64,000 nucleotides of DNA from Sphingomonadales bacterium (GTDB lineage Bacteria; Pseudomonadota; Alphaproteobacteria; Sphingomonadales; Sphingomonadaceae), in assembly GCA_016714795.1 (NCBI GenBank), contig JADKCA010000002.1, positions 124,001 through 188,000 of the forward strand. Reading direction: 5' to 3'. The notes below the pieces were generated by a model. It worked only from the letters and a program-made list of their open reading frames with translations, did no database searches and was not told the origin of the DNA. A program made the position numbers and the translations under genes. Shown one piece after another: positions 8,698-16,998 of the stretch. Positions within the stretch are counted from its first letter, which is position 1, and the number at the start of each line of letters is the position of its first letter.

Positions 8698-9468
8698 ATG
8701 ACGCAGGATTTTCCGGAAGGCGCGGCCATCATCTTTGGCGGCAGCGGCGGCATTGGGCAGGGCGTCGCGCTCGAATTTGCGCGTGCAGGCACACCGGTCG
8801 CGATCGTCTATCGCAGCAAGAAGGATGTGGCAGAGCGCGTGGCGCGGGAGATCGAGGCGGAGGGCATGACAGCTTCCATCCATCAGGCCGATGTCTGTGC
8901 GCCCGATCAGGTCAAGGCCGCCGTCGAGGCCGCCATCGCAGTCCATGGCCGTATCCATTCGATGGTGTGGGGCGCGGGGCCGCTGGTGGATCAGAAGCCG
9001 ATTGCGGAGTGGAGCGCCGCGCAATTCCGCACCGCGATGGAGGTGGAAGCCTTCGGATTCTACAATGCCGCGCGCGAACTCATCCCGCATTTCCGCGCGC
9101 AGGGCGGCGGCTCCTTCACCCATCTCGGCTCTGCCGGGCATGACTGGTTCCCGAAACTGGACGGGCTGTCGGTGGTGCCCAAGGCGTCCAACGAAGCGCT
9201 GATCAAGGGTATCGCCAAGGAAGAGGGCATCCATAATATCCGCGCCAACACGGTGCTGGTGGGTGTCATCGAAGCCGGCATGTTCCTCGAACTCACCAAG
9301 CAGGGCCAGCTTGATCAGCATTGGGTGGATGAAACGCACAAGCTGCTGGCCTTGAAACGCTGGGGCAAGCCGTCCGACATCGGGCAGGCGGCGGTCTTCT
9401 TTGCCTCCAACCGCGCCAATTATGTGACCGGACAAACCATTTCGGTTTCGGGCGGTTTCGGTGTCTGA
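8698..9468 (+). CDS. Atypical short-chain dehydrogenase/reductase lacking the catalytic tyrosine
   Basis: The 256-residue Rossmann protein aligns along its length with classical SDRs: a glycine-rich cofactor loop FGGSGGIGQG, a GSAG catalytic-serine segment and a C-terminal GQTISVSGGFGV. In the active-site helix the usual YxxxK reads SVVPK, so the Tyr is replaced by Ser while the Lys is kept. The ATG follows AAAGGAGAGGAG. The downstream SnoaL-like gene overlaps by eight bases, so the two probably work together. The substrate is unknown and loss of Tyr makes ordinary alcohol oxidation doubtful. Confidence 0.85.
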   Translation: MTQDFPEGAAIIFGGSGGIGQGVALEFARAGTPVAIVYRSKKDVAERVAREIEAEGMTASIHQADVCAPDQVKAAVEAAIAVHGRIHSMVWGAGPLVDQKPIAEWSAAQFRTAMEVEAFGFYNAARELIPHFRAQGGGSFTHLGSAGHDWFPKLDGLSVVPKASNEALIKGIAKEEGIHNIRANTVLVGVIEAGMFLELTKQGQLDQHWVDETHKLLALKRWGKPSDIGQAAVFFASNRANYVTGQTISVSGGFGV

Positions 9469-9970
9469 GGCAGAGGATCGCGGCGCGCTCCAGCATCTTG
9501 TCACCCTCTATTGCCATGCCGTGGACCGGCGCGATTATGGCCTGTTGCGCAGCCTCTACCATGACGATGCGATTGATGATCATGGCGCGATGTTCTGCGG
9601 TTCGCCCGATGATTATGTTGCGTGGCTGCCCGGCATGATGGCCCATTGGCAGGCGACGCGGCACAGCCTGACCAACATGCTGTTCCTGCTGGATGGCGAC
9701 GCGGCAGAGGGCGAGCTGGTGACCGACGCCTGGCACCGCACGGTGGATGGCACGCGCGACATCATCGCCCATGGCCGTTATCTCGACCGCTATCAGCGGC
9801 GCGATGGCGCTTGGAAATTCTGGCGGCGGTCGCTGGTGCTCGACTGGATGGAAGAGCGCGCCGTGACGGAAGCCAGTGGCCCGGATGACGGCGTGGCAAA
9901 GGGCTGCGCCGGGGCAGACGACCCCTGCTTCGCCCGCCTGCCGCTGTTCCGCGCGCACCGCGCTCCATAA
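9461..9970 (+). CDS. SnoaL-like / NTF2-fold protein
   Basis: The 169-residue protein opens with a helix and the motif LVTLYCHAVDRRDYGLLRSLYHDDA, typical of SnoaL-like polyketide cyclases, dehydratases and ring-hydroxylating dioxygenase small-subunit relatives with a cone-shaped NTF2 fold. The GTG start overlaps the end of the SDR gene by eight bases. The last 30 residues extend past the fold and look disordered. A dehydratase, cyclase or ligand-binding role acting with the SDR is likely, but the reaction is not readable. Confidence 0.8.
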   Translation: MSEAEDRGALQHLVTLYCHAVDRRDYGLLRSLYHDDAIDDHGAMFCGSPDDYVAWLPGMMAHWQATRHSLTNMLFLLDGDAAEGELVTDAWHRTVDGTRDIIAHGRYLDRYQRRDGAWKFWRRSLVLDWMEERAVTEASGPDDGVAKGCAGADDPCFARLPLFRAHRAP

Positions 9971-9999
9971 AGAAGGGCCGCCCCCGCAGGACTGGAGGT

Positions 10000-10770
10000 T
10001 TAGCGCATCAGCCCGCCGCCATTGACGTGGATGACCTGTCCGTTGATCCAGCGGGCATCATCGGACAACAGCATGGCGGCCATGGCGGCAATATCATCAA
10101 CCGCGCCAACGCGGGTGCTGGGTGTGGACCTGAGGAATGCGTCCAGCAGGCTTGGTGGCACCTGCCCGCCTGCGATCATCTCTGGTGTCATGACAAAGCC
10201 CGGAGCGATGCAGTTGGCGGTGATGCCCTTGCGCCCCCAGCGGCTGGCAATGTGGCGCATCAGCGCGTTGAGACCGCTTTTGGATGCCGCATAGGCGGGA
10301 CGTTCCGGTTCTGCCGAATCGGCAGCTCCCGAACTGGTGAACAGAATCGCGCCGCCTCCAGCCTCCAGCAGCGCGGGCAGCGCAGCGCGGGCGCACAGCA
10401 GAGCGCCGCGGAGATTGACCGTCAGCGTGCGGTCAAACACTGCCAGATCTTCATCCACTGCATTGCTGTCAGCAAAGATGGTCTTGAGGTCTGCCGCGTT
10501 GACATGCGCGCCGTCCAGCCCGCCAAGGCGCGTCAGCGCATCTGCAAAGGCCGCCTGCACAGAGGCTTCGTCTGCGACGTCGATGGGGGTCGCAAACACG
10601 TCCGTACCCGATGCGGTGAGAGCTTCTGCCAGTCCGCTGGCACCCTGGATGTTGATGTCCGCTGCGCACACCCGTGCGCCTTCGCGCGCCAATCGCGTCA
10701 CCGTCGCCGCCCCGATGCCCGTGGCAGAGCCGATGACGATAATCCGTTTTCCTGTCAGCCGTCCCTGCAT
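10000..10770 (-). CDS. Classical short-chain dehydrogenase/reductase
   Basis: The 256-residue protein has the SDR cofactor loop (GSATGIGAATVTRLA), a DV motif for the adenine ring, a Ser in LFTSSGAAD and the catalytic YAASK, ending with VIHVNGGGLMR. ATG 10770 is chosen because AAGGAG lies seven to eight bases upstream and the Rossmann fold begins there. It diverges from the sulfotransferase gene across about 190 bases that should hold both promoters. An NAD(P)-dependent alcohol or ketone oxidoreductase is safe; the substrate is unknown. Confidence 0.88.
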   Translation of the reverse strand: MQGRLTGKRIIVIGSATGIGAATVTRLAREGARVCAADINIQGASGLAEALTASGTDVFATPIDVADEASVQAAFADALTRLGGLDGAHVNAADLKTIFADSNAVDEDLAVFDRTLTVNLRGALLCARAALPALLEAGGGAILFTSSGAADSAEPERPAYAASKSGLNALMRHIASRWGRKGITANCIAPGFVMTPEMIAGGQVPPSLLDAFLRSTPSTRVGAVDDIAAMAAMLLSDDARWINGQVIHVNGGGLMR

Positions 10771-10960
10771 CGCAGCACTCCTTCGCCCTGACGAAAGCGT
10801 AACCGTGCGCGCGAGGCAACTCAAGCTTGATGCACGCAGGGGCATTTTGCGATTGAAGCCCTTGGGGCGCATCTGTTACGCCTTGCGCAAAGCGATCGGG
10901 CCTTGAGGCGCAATTTGCGTTGTATTGAAGGCGTTCCGTTTCGCAGCAGGAGAGAGTGGC

Positions 10961-12151
10961 ATGTCAGGCCAAAGCACGGAAACGTCAGGCGCGGTGCAGG
11001 GATTTGATCGGGACATGTTGCTCGATGCGGCGCGGCAGCGCACCGGCCTGTCAGACTTTGGCGACACCTGGTTCTTCGAACCGATGGACCGCTACATCGA
11101 ATCCGCCCATGCCGAAGCGCGACTGACGCCCGCCGGATTTGCCGCACAAACCGAAGTGATCGTGAAGGGGCTCGCCAGCCGCTTGCGCATGGTGGAAGAC
11201 ATCAGGCGCCATCCTGAAATCATGGACGAACAGGTGGAGGTGGCGGGCATCATCCTGGGGCTGCCGCGCACGGGCAGCACCATCTTTCACCGTCTCCTGG
11301 CCAGCGCGCCGGGGATGACCGCAATCCGCTGGTATGAGGCGCAGAATTATGCGCCCTTCCCCGGCGAGGGGCGCGGGGAAGCGGGCGCGCGCAAGGCCTA
11401 TGCGCAGGCGATGATCGACGGCTGGCTCCAGCTCTCGCCCGAACTGGCCTCCATCCACCCGCTTGATCCGGATTCGCCCGATGAGGAAATCATCATCCTG
11501 GGCCAGATGTTCGTCTCCACCATGGTGGAGGGGATGAGCTTTGTGCCCTCCTTCACGCGCTGGCTTGACGACTATGATCAGTCGCGCGGGCATGAAGATC
11601 TGAAGACCATCCTGCGCTATCTGCAATGGCAAGACCCGGCGCGGCAGGGCTGCAAATGGATTTTGAAGAGCCCCTCGCATCTGCCCTATGCCGAAGCGGC
11701 GGCGAAGGCTTTTCCCGATGCTGTGCTGGTGATGACGCATCGCGATCCGCTGGAGGTGGTGCCTTCCTATGTCAGCATGGAAGCCGCGCTCTACAAATTG
11801 AGCGCAACCGTGCCCGATGCGGAGGTCGGGCGCTTCTGGTTCCAGCGGCTGGCAGGCTGGATGAAGCGGTTCGAGGCGGCGCGCGCGCGGATTGGCGAGG
11901 ATCGGTTCATCGACATTGATTATCGCGCGGTGGCGCGTGAGCCATTGGCGCAGGCAGAGCGGGTACTGACACGCATGGGCCTTGTGCGCGACGACCGGCT
12001 GGAGGCGGCGCTCACCGAGTTTCTGGCAGGCAATCGCCGCGAACAGCGTCCGGCGCATGTTTATGCGCCCGAGCGCTTCGGCCTGACAGAAAGTGAAATT
12101 CTTGAAGCCTTCGCCACCTACCGCGCCCGCTTCGTCACACAGGACCAATGA
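10961..12151 (+). CDS. Sulfotransferase family protein (PAPS-dependent type)
   Basis: The 396-residue protein shows the two nucleotide sites of sulfotransferases. The 5'-phosphosulfate loop is GLPRTGSTIFHRLL near residues 100-111. The 3'-phosphate segment is MTHRDPLEVVPSYVSM near residue 255. Members of this bacterial family are common in sphingomonads and mycobacteria and mostly uncharacterised; sulfation of a small hydroxylated metabolite is the general expectation. The start follows GCAGGAGAG. The next SDR begins one base after its stop, indicating one transcription unit. Confidence 0.85.
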   Translation: MSGQSTETSGAVQGFDRDMLLDAARQRTGLSDFGDTWFFEPMDRYIESAHAEARLTPAGFAAQTEVIVKGLASRLRMVEDIRRHPEIMDEQVEVAGIILGLPRTGSTIFHRLLASAPGMTAIRWYEAQNYAPFPGEGRGEAGARKAYAQAMIDGWLQLSPELASIHPLDPDSPDEEIIILGQMFVSTMVEGMSFVPSFTRWLDDYDQSRGHEDLKTILRYLQWQDPARQGCKWILKSPSHLPYAEAAAKAFPDAVLVMTHRDPLEVVPSYVSMEAALYKLSATVPDAEVGRFWFQRLAGWMKRFEAARARIGEDRFIDIDYRAVAREPLAQAERVLTRMGLVRDDRLEAALTEFLAGNRREQRPAHVYAPERFGLTESEILEAFATYRARFVTQDQ

Positions 12152-12152
12152 C

Positions 12153-13004
12153 ATGACCGCTCATGAAGCGAAACTGGCGGGCGGTGTTGCTGTCATCACC
12201 GGGTCCGGATCTGGCATCGGCGCGGGGCTGGCGCGGCGTGCCGGTGCGCTGGGGATGACGGTGGTGCTGGCGGACATCAATCTGGCGGCGGCAGAGGCTG
12301 TGGCGGCGGAGATCGTTTCAGCGGGAGGCGCTGCGGAAGCAATCTGCGTGGATGTGTCCCGTCCCGATGCGCTGGACCGGCTGGCGGACATGGTGTTTGA
12401 CCGGCACGGCAGCGTGCGTCTGCTGGTCAATAATGCGGGCATCGAAACGCTGGGCTTTGCGTGGGAGATTCCGGCCGCGCGCTGGGAGACGACGCTCAAC
12501 GTCAACCTCCATGGCGTCATCCATGGCGTGCGCGCCTTTGTGCCGCATATGCTGGCATCCGGCGCGGAATGCTGGCTCGCCAATCTGGCATCGGTCGGTG
12601 CGTTCGGGATGATGCCGACGCAATCCGCCTATATGCTCACCAAACATGCCGTGCAGTCGTTCAGCGAAAGCCTGTTTCTGGAAATGCAGGTGAAGGGTGC
12701 GCCAATCCATGTCAGCTCGATCATCCCAGGGACAGTGAAGACGGGCATTTTCAGCGTGGCGGCCGGTGCGGGCGAACCGGATGAGGGCGCACGCTATCGC
12801 AAGACGATGCGCGAGATGATGGCGGCCTATGGCATGGACCTGGACGAAGCCTGCCGCCGCATTCTCGAACAGGTTGCCGAAGGGCGCTTCTGGGTTTCGA
12901 CGCACCCGGAAATGACGGCGCAGATGATCGAAGGCCGGATCGCATTCCTGCGTGCGCAGGCTGATCCGTCGATGACAGATGAAACACGGGCTTTGCTCGG
13001 ATAA
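12153..13004 (+). CDS. Short-chain dehydrogenase/reductase
   Basis: The 283-residue SDR has the cofactor loop TGSGSGIGAGLARRA, the NNAG motif (LLVNNAGIETLGF), an ASVGAFG serine segment and the catalytic YMLTK. The C-terminal 40 residues extend past the core, as in the GMC/fabG-like 'classical extended' types. The start codon lies one base after the sulfotransferase stop, so it is co-transcribed with it. The active-site residues are intact; the substrate is unknown. Confidence 0.88.
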   Translation: MTAHEAKLAGGVAVITGSGSGIGAGLARRAGALGMTVVLADINLAAAEAVAAEIVSAGGAAEAICVDVSRPDALDRLADMVFDRHGSVRLLVNNAGIETLGFAWEIPAARWETTLNVNLHGVIHGVRAFVPHMLASGAECWLANLASVGAFGMMPTQSAYMLTKHAVQSFSESLFLEMQVKGAPIHVSSIIPGTVKTGIFSVAAGAGEPDEGARYRKTMREMMAAYGMDLDEACRRILEQVAEGRFWVSTHPEMTAQMIEGRIAFLRAQADPSMTDETRALLG

Positions 13005-13021
13005 CGAAGAAAGAGAAACTG

Positions 13022-13783
13022 ATGGCAGAATTGGCAGGCAAGGTGGCGCTCATCACGGGCGCGGGGCAGGGCGTCGGTCTGGGCATTGCAATGGCGCTCT
13101 CTTCGGAGGGCGTGCGCGTTGTGCTCGCCGGGCGGACGCTCGAGAAGGTGGAGGCGGCGGCAGAGCAAGTGCGCGCACGCGGCGGAGAGGCCGTGGCGGT
13201 GGCATGCAATGTGCGGCAGGCCGCCGATCTGTCAGCGGCGGTCGATCTGGCCGCCAGCCATTTTGGCGGGCTCGATATTCTCGTCAACAATGCGCAGGAA
13301 GTGCCGCTGGGCAAGTTGGAGGATGTGAGCGACGAAGCCTTTATCGGCGGCTTTGAATCCGGACCGCTCGCCACGTTGCGCCTGATGAAGCTGGCGCGCC
13401 CGCACATGGTGGCGCGCGGCGGCGGCACGATCTTCAACCTGGCCTCGTCAGCGGGCATCCGCTGGGACATGGCGGGCTATGGGGCCTATGGGGCCGTCAA
13501 ACAGGCGATCCGCAACCTGACCCGTGCGGGCGCAGCGGAATGGGGGCGAGACGGCATTCGCGTGCTGACGCTTGCCCCGCACGCCGAATCCCCCGGTCTC
13601 AAATGGTGGCTGGAGAATAACCCCGAAGAAGCCGCTGCATTTTTCAAGACGATCCCGCTCGGCCGGATCGGGCGACTGGAAGAGGATATTGGCCGCGCTG
13701 TCGTCGCGCTGTGCGGCAGCGATCTGACCTATCTGACGGGGGCGACCATTCCGCTCGATGGCGGGCAGGCGAATTTCGATTGA
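13022..13783 (+). CDS. Short-chain dehydrogenase/reductase
   Basis: The 253-residue classical SDR contains TGAGQGVGLGIA, the NNA motif with Gln in place of Gly (LVNNAQEVPLG), LASSAGIRWDM and the catalytic YGAVK, ending TIPLDGGQANFD. It lies 17 bases behind the previous SDR and ends the sulfotransferase-SDR-SDR unit. A GC-rich hairpin follows its stop. It is likely an NAD(P)H-dependent oxidoreductase in the same pathway as its neighbours. Confidence 0.88.
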   Translation: MAELAGKVALITGAGQGVGLGIAMALSSEGVRVVLAGRTLEKVEAAAEQVRARGGEAVAVACNVRQAADLSAAVDLAASHFGGLDILVNNAQEVPLGKLEDVSDEAFIGGFESGPLATLRLMKLARPHMVARGGGTIFNLASSAGIRWDMAGYGAYGAVKQAIRNLTRAGAAEWGRDGIRVLTLAPHAESPGLKWWLENNPEEAAAFFKTIPLGRIGRLEEDIGRAVVALCGSDLTYLTGATIPLDGGQANFD

Positions 13784-13798
13784 GGTGAAATTTAAACC

Positions 13799-13826
13799 GT
13801 CCGCCGCCCCCGCGCAGGCGGGGGTG
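13799..13826. repeat. GC-rich palindromic intergenic repeat between convergent genes
   Basis: The sequence CCGCCCCCGCGCAGGCGGGGG forms a stem of C/G-rich arms around GCGCA and sits between the SDR stop (13783) and the convergent reductase stop (13851). It resembles the short intergenic repeats seen elsewhere in the window (compare 32501-32602). It may help to end transcription, but it has no T-tract. Confidence 0.5.
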
Positions 13827-13850
13827 ACGGGGTGGAGGGGTTAAGCGGCC

Positions 13851-15980
13851 TTACCCGCGCCCTTCCACCACCGCGCGCACGGCAGCCGCAGCGCCCCGGA
13901 TCGCGCCTTCGATATAGCCCACACCGGTTGCATCGCCCACCGGGTGGACGTTGAACCCGGCGGCGGTCAGGCTGTCCGCGAGGGACAGATCCCCATCCGC
14001 GCCCTTGGCCACGATGACATGATCGGCACGCACCGAATGGGCCGTCCCGTCGCTGGCGGTGAAGGTGACCAGCTTGTCGCCAATCGCCAGATCTTGCGCG
14101 CCCTTGTGCAGCGCGACGCCATGCTCTTCCAGCTCGGTGAGGATGCGCATCCGGCGCACCAGCGTCAGCCCCTTGCCGAAGCGCGGCACATCATCGACCA
14201 CAGTCACCGTCCGCCCGCGTTCGCACAGGAATTCGGCGAGTTCGATGCCGACCAGTTCACCGCCGATGATGACGACATGGTCACCCAGCGGCATCCATTG
14301 CTTTGTCGCCTTGCGCACGAAATCCAGATTGGCGGTCATGCCGGTCGCCGCGCCGACCTTGGTGGCGATGCGCGTCATCAGGCCGGTCTTGCGCTTCAGC
14401 TCTTCGGATTCCTCGCCCAGCATCATCCGGCGCATATCGTCGCCCGAATAGACATTGTCCCGCTCATGGCCGGGAATGGCGGGCATCCCGCGCACCGCGC
14501 CGCTGGCGACGATAACCTGATCCACACCCAGAGATCGTAAAAGTTCGGGTGTGGCTGCGGTGGAGAGGCGCACGTCCACGCCCGCTTCCGCCACTTCAGC
14601 CTGAAGCCAGTTGAGCAGCCGCTCATTGGGTTCATAGGCCAGGCTGGCAAAGCGCAACGTGCCGCCCAGCCGGTTGGACTTCTCCAGCAGGGTCACTGTG
14701 TGCCCCAGCATCCGCAAGCGTCGCGCGGCCTCCATGCCGCCGGGGCCGCCGCCGATGACGGCAACATGCATGGCGGGGCCGGCTTCGGGCTGCCCCAGAT
14801 ATTCGAACGCCAGATCAGGATTGACCGCGCAACGCCCCGTATCGCTGGTGTAGATCGCGCTGACGCAGGTGTAGCAATAGATGCAAGGCCGCACCGTTTC
14901 GGCCACGCCCTCGGTCAGCTTGCGCGGCAGATGCGGATCGGCCAGCAGCTTGCGGCCCATCGCGACGAAATCGAAATCGCCCTTGCCGATGCCCTTGTCC
15001 GCCACGTCCACTTCCACGCGGCCGAGCCCGATCACGGGAATGCCCAGCACGCTCTTGATGGCAGCGGTGGCAGGCAGGTTTGATCCTTCGATGTGCGGAA
15101 TGTTCGATTCCGAATGGAGCTTGCCCACCGATGTGTCGTGATAGGCGGTGACGGTGACAGCGTGTGCGCCTGCTGCTTCGACCATCTTGGCCGCAGCCTT
15201 GGCGTCGTCCACTGTGATGCCGCCTGCCTTGCCGATTTCCTGTGAATCAAGCTTGATCCACACCGCCATCTCCGGCCCGGCATTCTCGATCACCGCGCGC
15301 AGCACCGCGAGCGGCAGGCGCATCCGGTTTTCCAGGCTGCCGCCATATTCATCGGTGCGGGTGTTGGTGACGGGCGAAATGAAGGAGGAGAGGAGATAGC
15401 CATGGCCCGAATGGATTTCGATACCGTCAAACCCGGCTTCGCGCGCGCGCCGGGCGGCCTCGCCAAACTGCTTCACCACCAGATCAATATCGGCCTGCTC
15501 CAGCACTTTGATTTCGGGCATTTTGGCCCCGGCGAAATTGGCGAACTCTTCCATCAGGAAATAGTCCATGAACTGGCCCTTGGCCGCGGGCGGAATGGCC
15601 GGTGCCCAAAGGGGAAGATCCCAGCGGGCGGAATAGCCCGCCACCAGCCCGCCATGGTGCAACTGCGCCGCGACCTTCGCGCCATGGGCGTGAACGCGGT
15701 CCGCCAATGCCTTGAGGCCGGGGATGAACTTGTCATCCGAAATCGCCGTCTGGTTGCGCGCCACGCAGCCCACCGGCCACGCCACGCCGGTCACGCCCAG
15801 CACGATCAGGCCCGAACCGCCCTTGGCCTGTTCCTCATGATAGGCGGCCAGCCGCTCACCCACCATGCCGTCTTCCTCTGAAAGACTCATGCCCATCGCC
15901 GTCACTGCAATGCGGTTTTTCAGCGTCATCGGGCCGATCTTGCCGGGAGAGAGCAAATGCGGGAAACGGTTCGAGGTCAT
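13851..15980 (-). CDS. NADH:flavin oxidoreductase of the 2,4-dienoyl-CoA reductase type
   Basis: The 709-residue protein has an old-yellow-enzyme FMN barrel (about residues 1-345) with the active-site segment IEIHSGHGYLLSSF, then a [4Fe-4S] ligand set CIYCYTC...C (spacing C-x2-C-x2-C-x11-C), then an FAD/NAD(P) module with GGGPGGMEAARRL. This is the domain plan of 2,4-dienoyl-CoA reductase and trimethylamine dehydrogenase relatives. ATG 15980 is preferred over 16001 because GGAG lies eight bases upstream. It reduces an activated C=C bond; the true substrate is unknown. All cofactor motifs are intact, unlike the relative at 58808. Confidence 0.9.
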   Translation of the reverse strand: MTSNRFPHLLSPGKIGPMTLKNRIAVTAMGMSLSEEDGMVGERLAAYHEEQAKGGSGLIVLGVTGVAWPVGCVARNQTAISDDKFIPGLKALADRVHAHGAKVAAQLHHGGLVAGYSARWDLPLWAPAIPPAAKGQFMDYFLMEEFANFAGAKMPEIKVLEQADIDLVVKQFGEAARRAREAGFDGIEIHSGHGYLLSSFISPVTNTRTDEYGGSLENRMRLPLAVLRAVIENAGPEMAVWIKLDSQEIGKAGGITVDDAKAAAKMVEAAGAHAVTVTAYHDTSVGKLHSESNIPHIEGSNLPATAAIKSVLGIPVIGLGRVEVDVADKGIGKGDFDFVAMGRKLLADPHLPRKLTEGVAETVRPCIYCYTCVSAIYTSDTGRCAVNPDLAFEYLGQPEAGPAMHVAVIGGGPGGMEAARRLRMLGHTVTLLEKSNRLGGTLRFASLAYEPNERLLNWLQAEVAEAGVDVRLSTAATPELLRSLGVDQVIVASGAVRGMPAIPGHERDNVYSGDDMRRMMLGEESEELKRKTGLMTRIATKVGAATGMTANLDFVRKATKQWMPLGDHVVIIGGELVGIELAEFLCERGRTVTVVDDVPRFGKGLTLVRRMRILTELEEHGVALHKGAQDLAIGDKLVTFTASDGTAHSVRADHVIVAKGADGDLSLADSLTAAGFNVHPVGDATGVGYIEGAIRGAAAAVRAVVEGRG

Positions 15981-16084
15981 CAGCATCACTCCGGACATCA
16001 TCTTTGTGGGAAAGCATCGCTTTCGCCAGCGTTGTTACGCATTTCGCGCATAAATGGAAGGTTGGAAGTGAGGGTGCGTAAATT

Positions 16085-16840
16085 TCAGCCCGAATCGCCA
16101 GGGGCTGAAGCCTGCAGCCCAGACGTGTCGAGCGGGCGCAGGGCACAGAGCATGCCATACCATTGGCGTTGCAGCAGCGTCCGTTCCCGATCCTGTTCGG
16201 CCAGCGCCTGCACATCGCGCCGGTGCCGCTCGATGAGTTCGGCCAGCTGGGCCGCGCCCATGTCTGACAATTTGATCACTTCGGAGGCGTAGATCGCGTC
16301 CGGGGCGGCAAAATCCATGGCCATGAACTGGGGCTTCATCTGATGCTCGAACGTGGCGCGGAGCGGGGTTTTGCGAAAGGCCAGGCTGCGATCCACCAGC
16401 GGGCGGACGCGACCGCCGCGCAGCCGGTCGATCAGCGCGAGCCGTTCCAGCCGCAGCAATGCGGGTTCAAGCACGGTCATCGGCACGCCGAAATCCTGTG
16501 CAATCTCGTCCGGTCCGGTCCCGCCCAGAATCGTCATGAACAGGAAGGAGAGGAAGGTGTCACCAGACAGCGCCCGTTCCTGCGCCAGCGTCAGTTCGCG
16601 CGCGAGCGCCGGGCGATCCTGCTCAGCGGCCCGTGCCAGTTCGGCAAAGCTCATCCCGGCAAGGTCGGCCAGCTGCTCCAGCCGGTCGAGCGAAAGCCCG
16701 CGGCCTGCCAGCCATCGCTTGGCGGTCGCTTCGCCGATGCCCAGCGTCGTGGCGATGCGCACCGCCGTCCAGCCCTGACGCCGCAACTGGCGGCGCAAGA
16801 TTGCTATGAGCGCGGCCGATGCCGAAGAGGATCGTTTCAT
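16085..16840 (-). CDS. Helix-turn-helix regulator, XRE-like N-terminal domain
   Basis: The 251-residue protein begins with an HTH domain (about residues 8-62; TAVRIATTLGIGEATAKRWLAGRGLSLDRLEQLADLAGMSF) of the XRE/Cro kind. The remainder holds a second winged-helix-like stretch (GTGPDEIAQDFGVPMTVLEPALLRLERLALI) and a helical C-terminal part that may sense a ligand. It sits between the reductase, which follows it on the same strand, and the divergent amidohydrolase. Two copies of TGATCCGAAA, one overlapping its own start codon, suggest autoregulation. Confidence 0.82.
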   Translation of the reverse strand: MKRSSSASAALIAILRRQLRRQGWTAVRIATTLGIGEATAKRWLAGRGLSLDRLEQLADLAGMSFAELARAAEQDRPALARELTLAQERALSGDTFLSFLFMTILGGTGPDEIAQDFGVPMTVLEPALLRLERLALIDRLRGGRVRPLVDRSLAFRKTPLRATFEHQMKPQFMAMDFAAPDAIYASEVIKLSDMGAAQLAELIERHRRDVQALAEQDRERTLLQRQWYGMLCALRPLDTSGLQASAPGDSG

Positions 16841-16872
16841 GATCCGAAAAATCTATCAATATTGATCCGAAA
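16840..16872. promoter_or_regulatory. Direct repeat TGATCCGAAA at the regulator start codon
   Basis: TGATCCGAAA occurs at 16840-16849, beginning in the regulator start codon, and at 16863-16872, 23 bases apart. The position is what is expected for an autoregulatory operator of the HTH protein encoded from 16840 leftward. Binding is inferred only. Confidence 0.4.
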
Positions 16873-16937
16873 TGCAAGCGCGCGTTTCGCAGTCGGGGTG
16901 GTTCTGGCTATCCTGCCTCCAGTCCGGCGCGCTGTGC

Positions 16938-16955
16938 CACGATCTTTTGATCGTG
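16938..16955. promoter_or_regulatory. Perfect inverted repeat CACGATC-TTTT-GATCGTG
   Basis: An 18-base perfect palindrome with 7-bp arms and a TTTT centre lies 43 bases before the amidohydrolase start codon in the divergent promoter region. It is a good operator candidate for the adjacent HTH regulator or another dimeric repressor. Confidence 0.45.
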
Positions 16956-16998
16956 AGTCGCAGGTGCGCTGCAACAAGAAAACCATCTGGAGAGAGAC

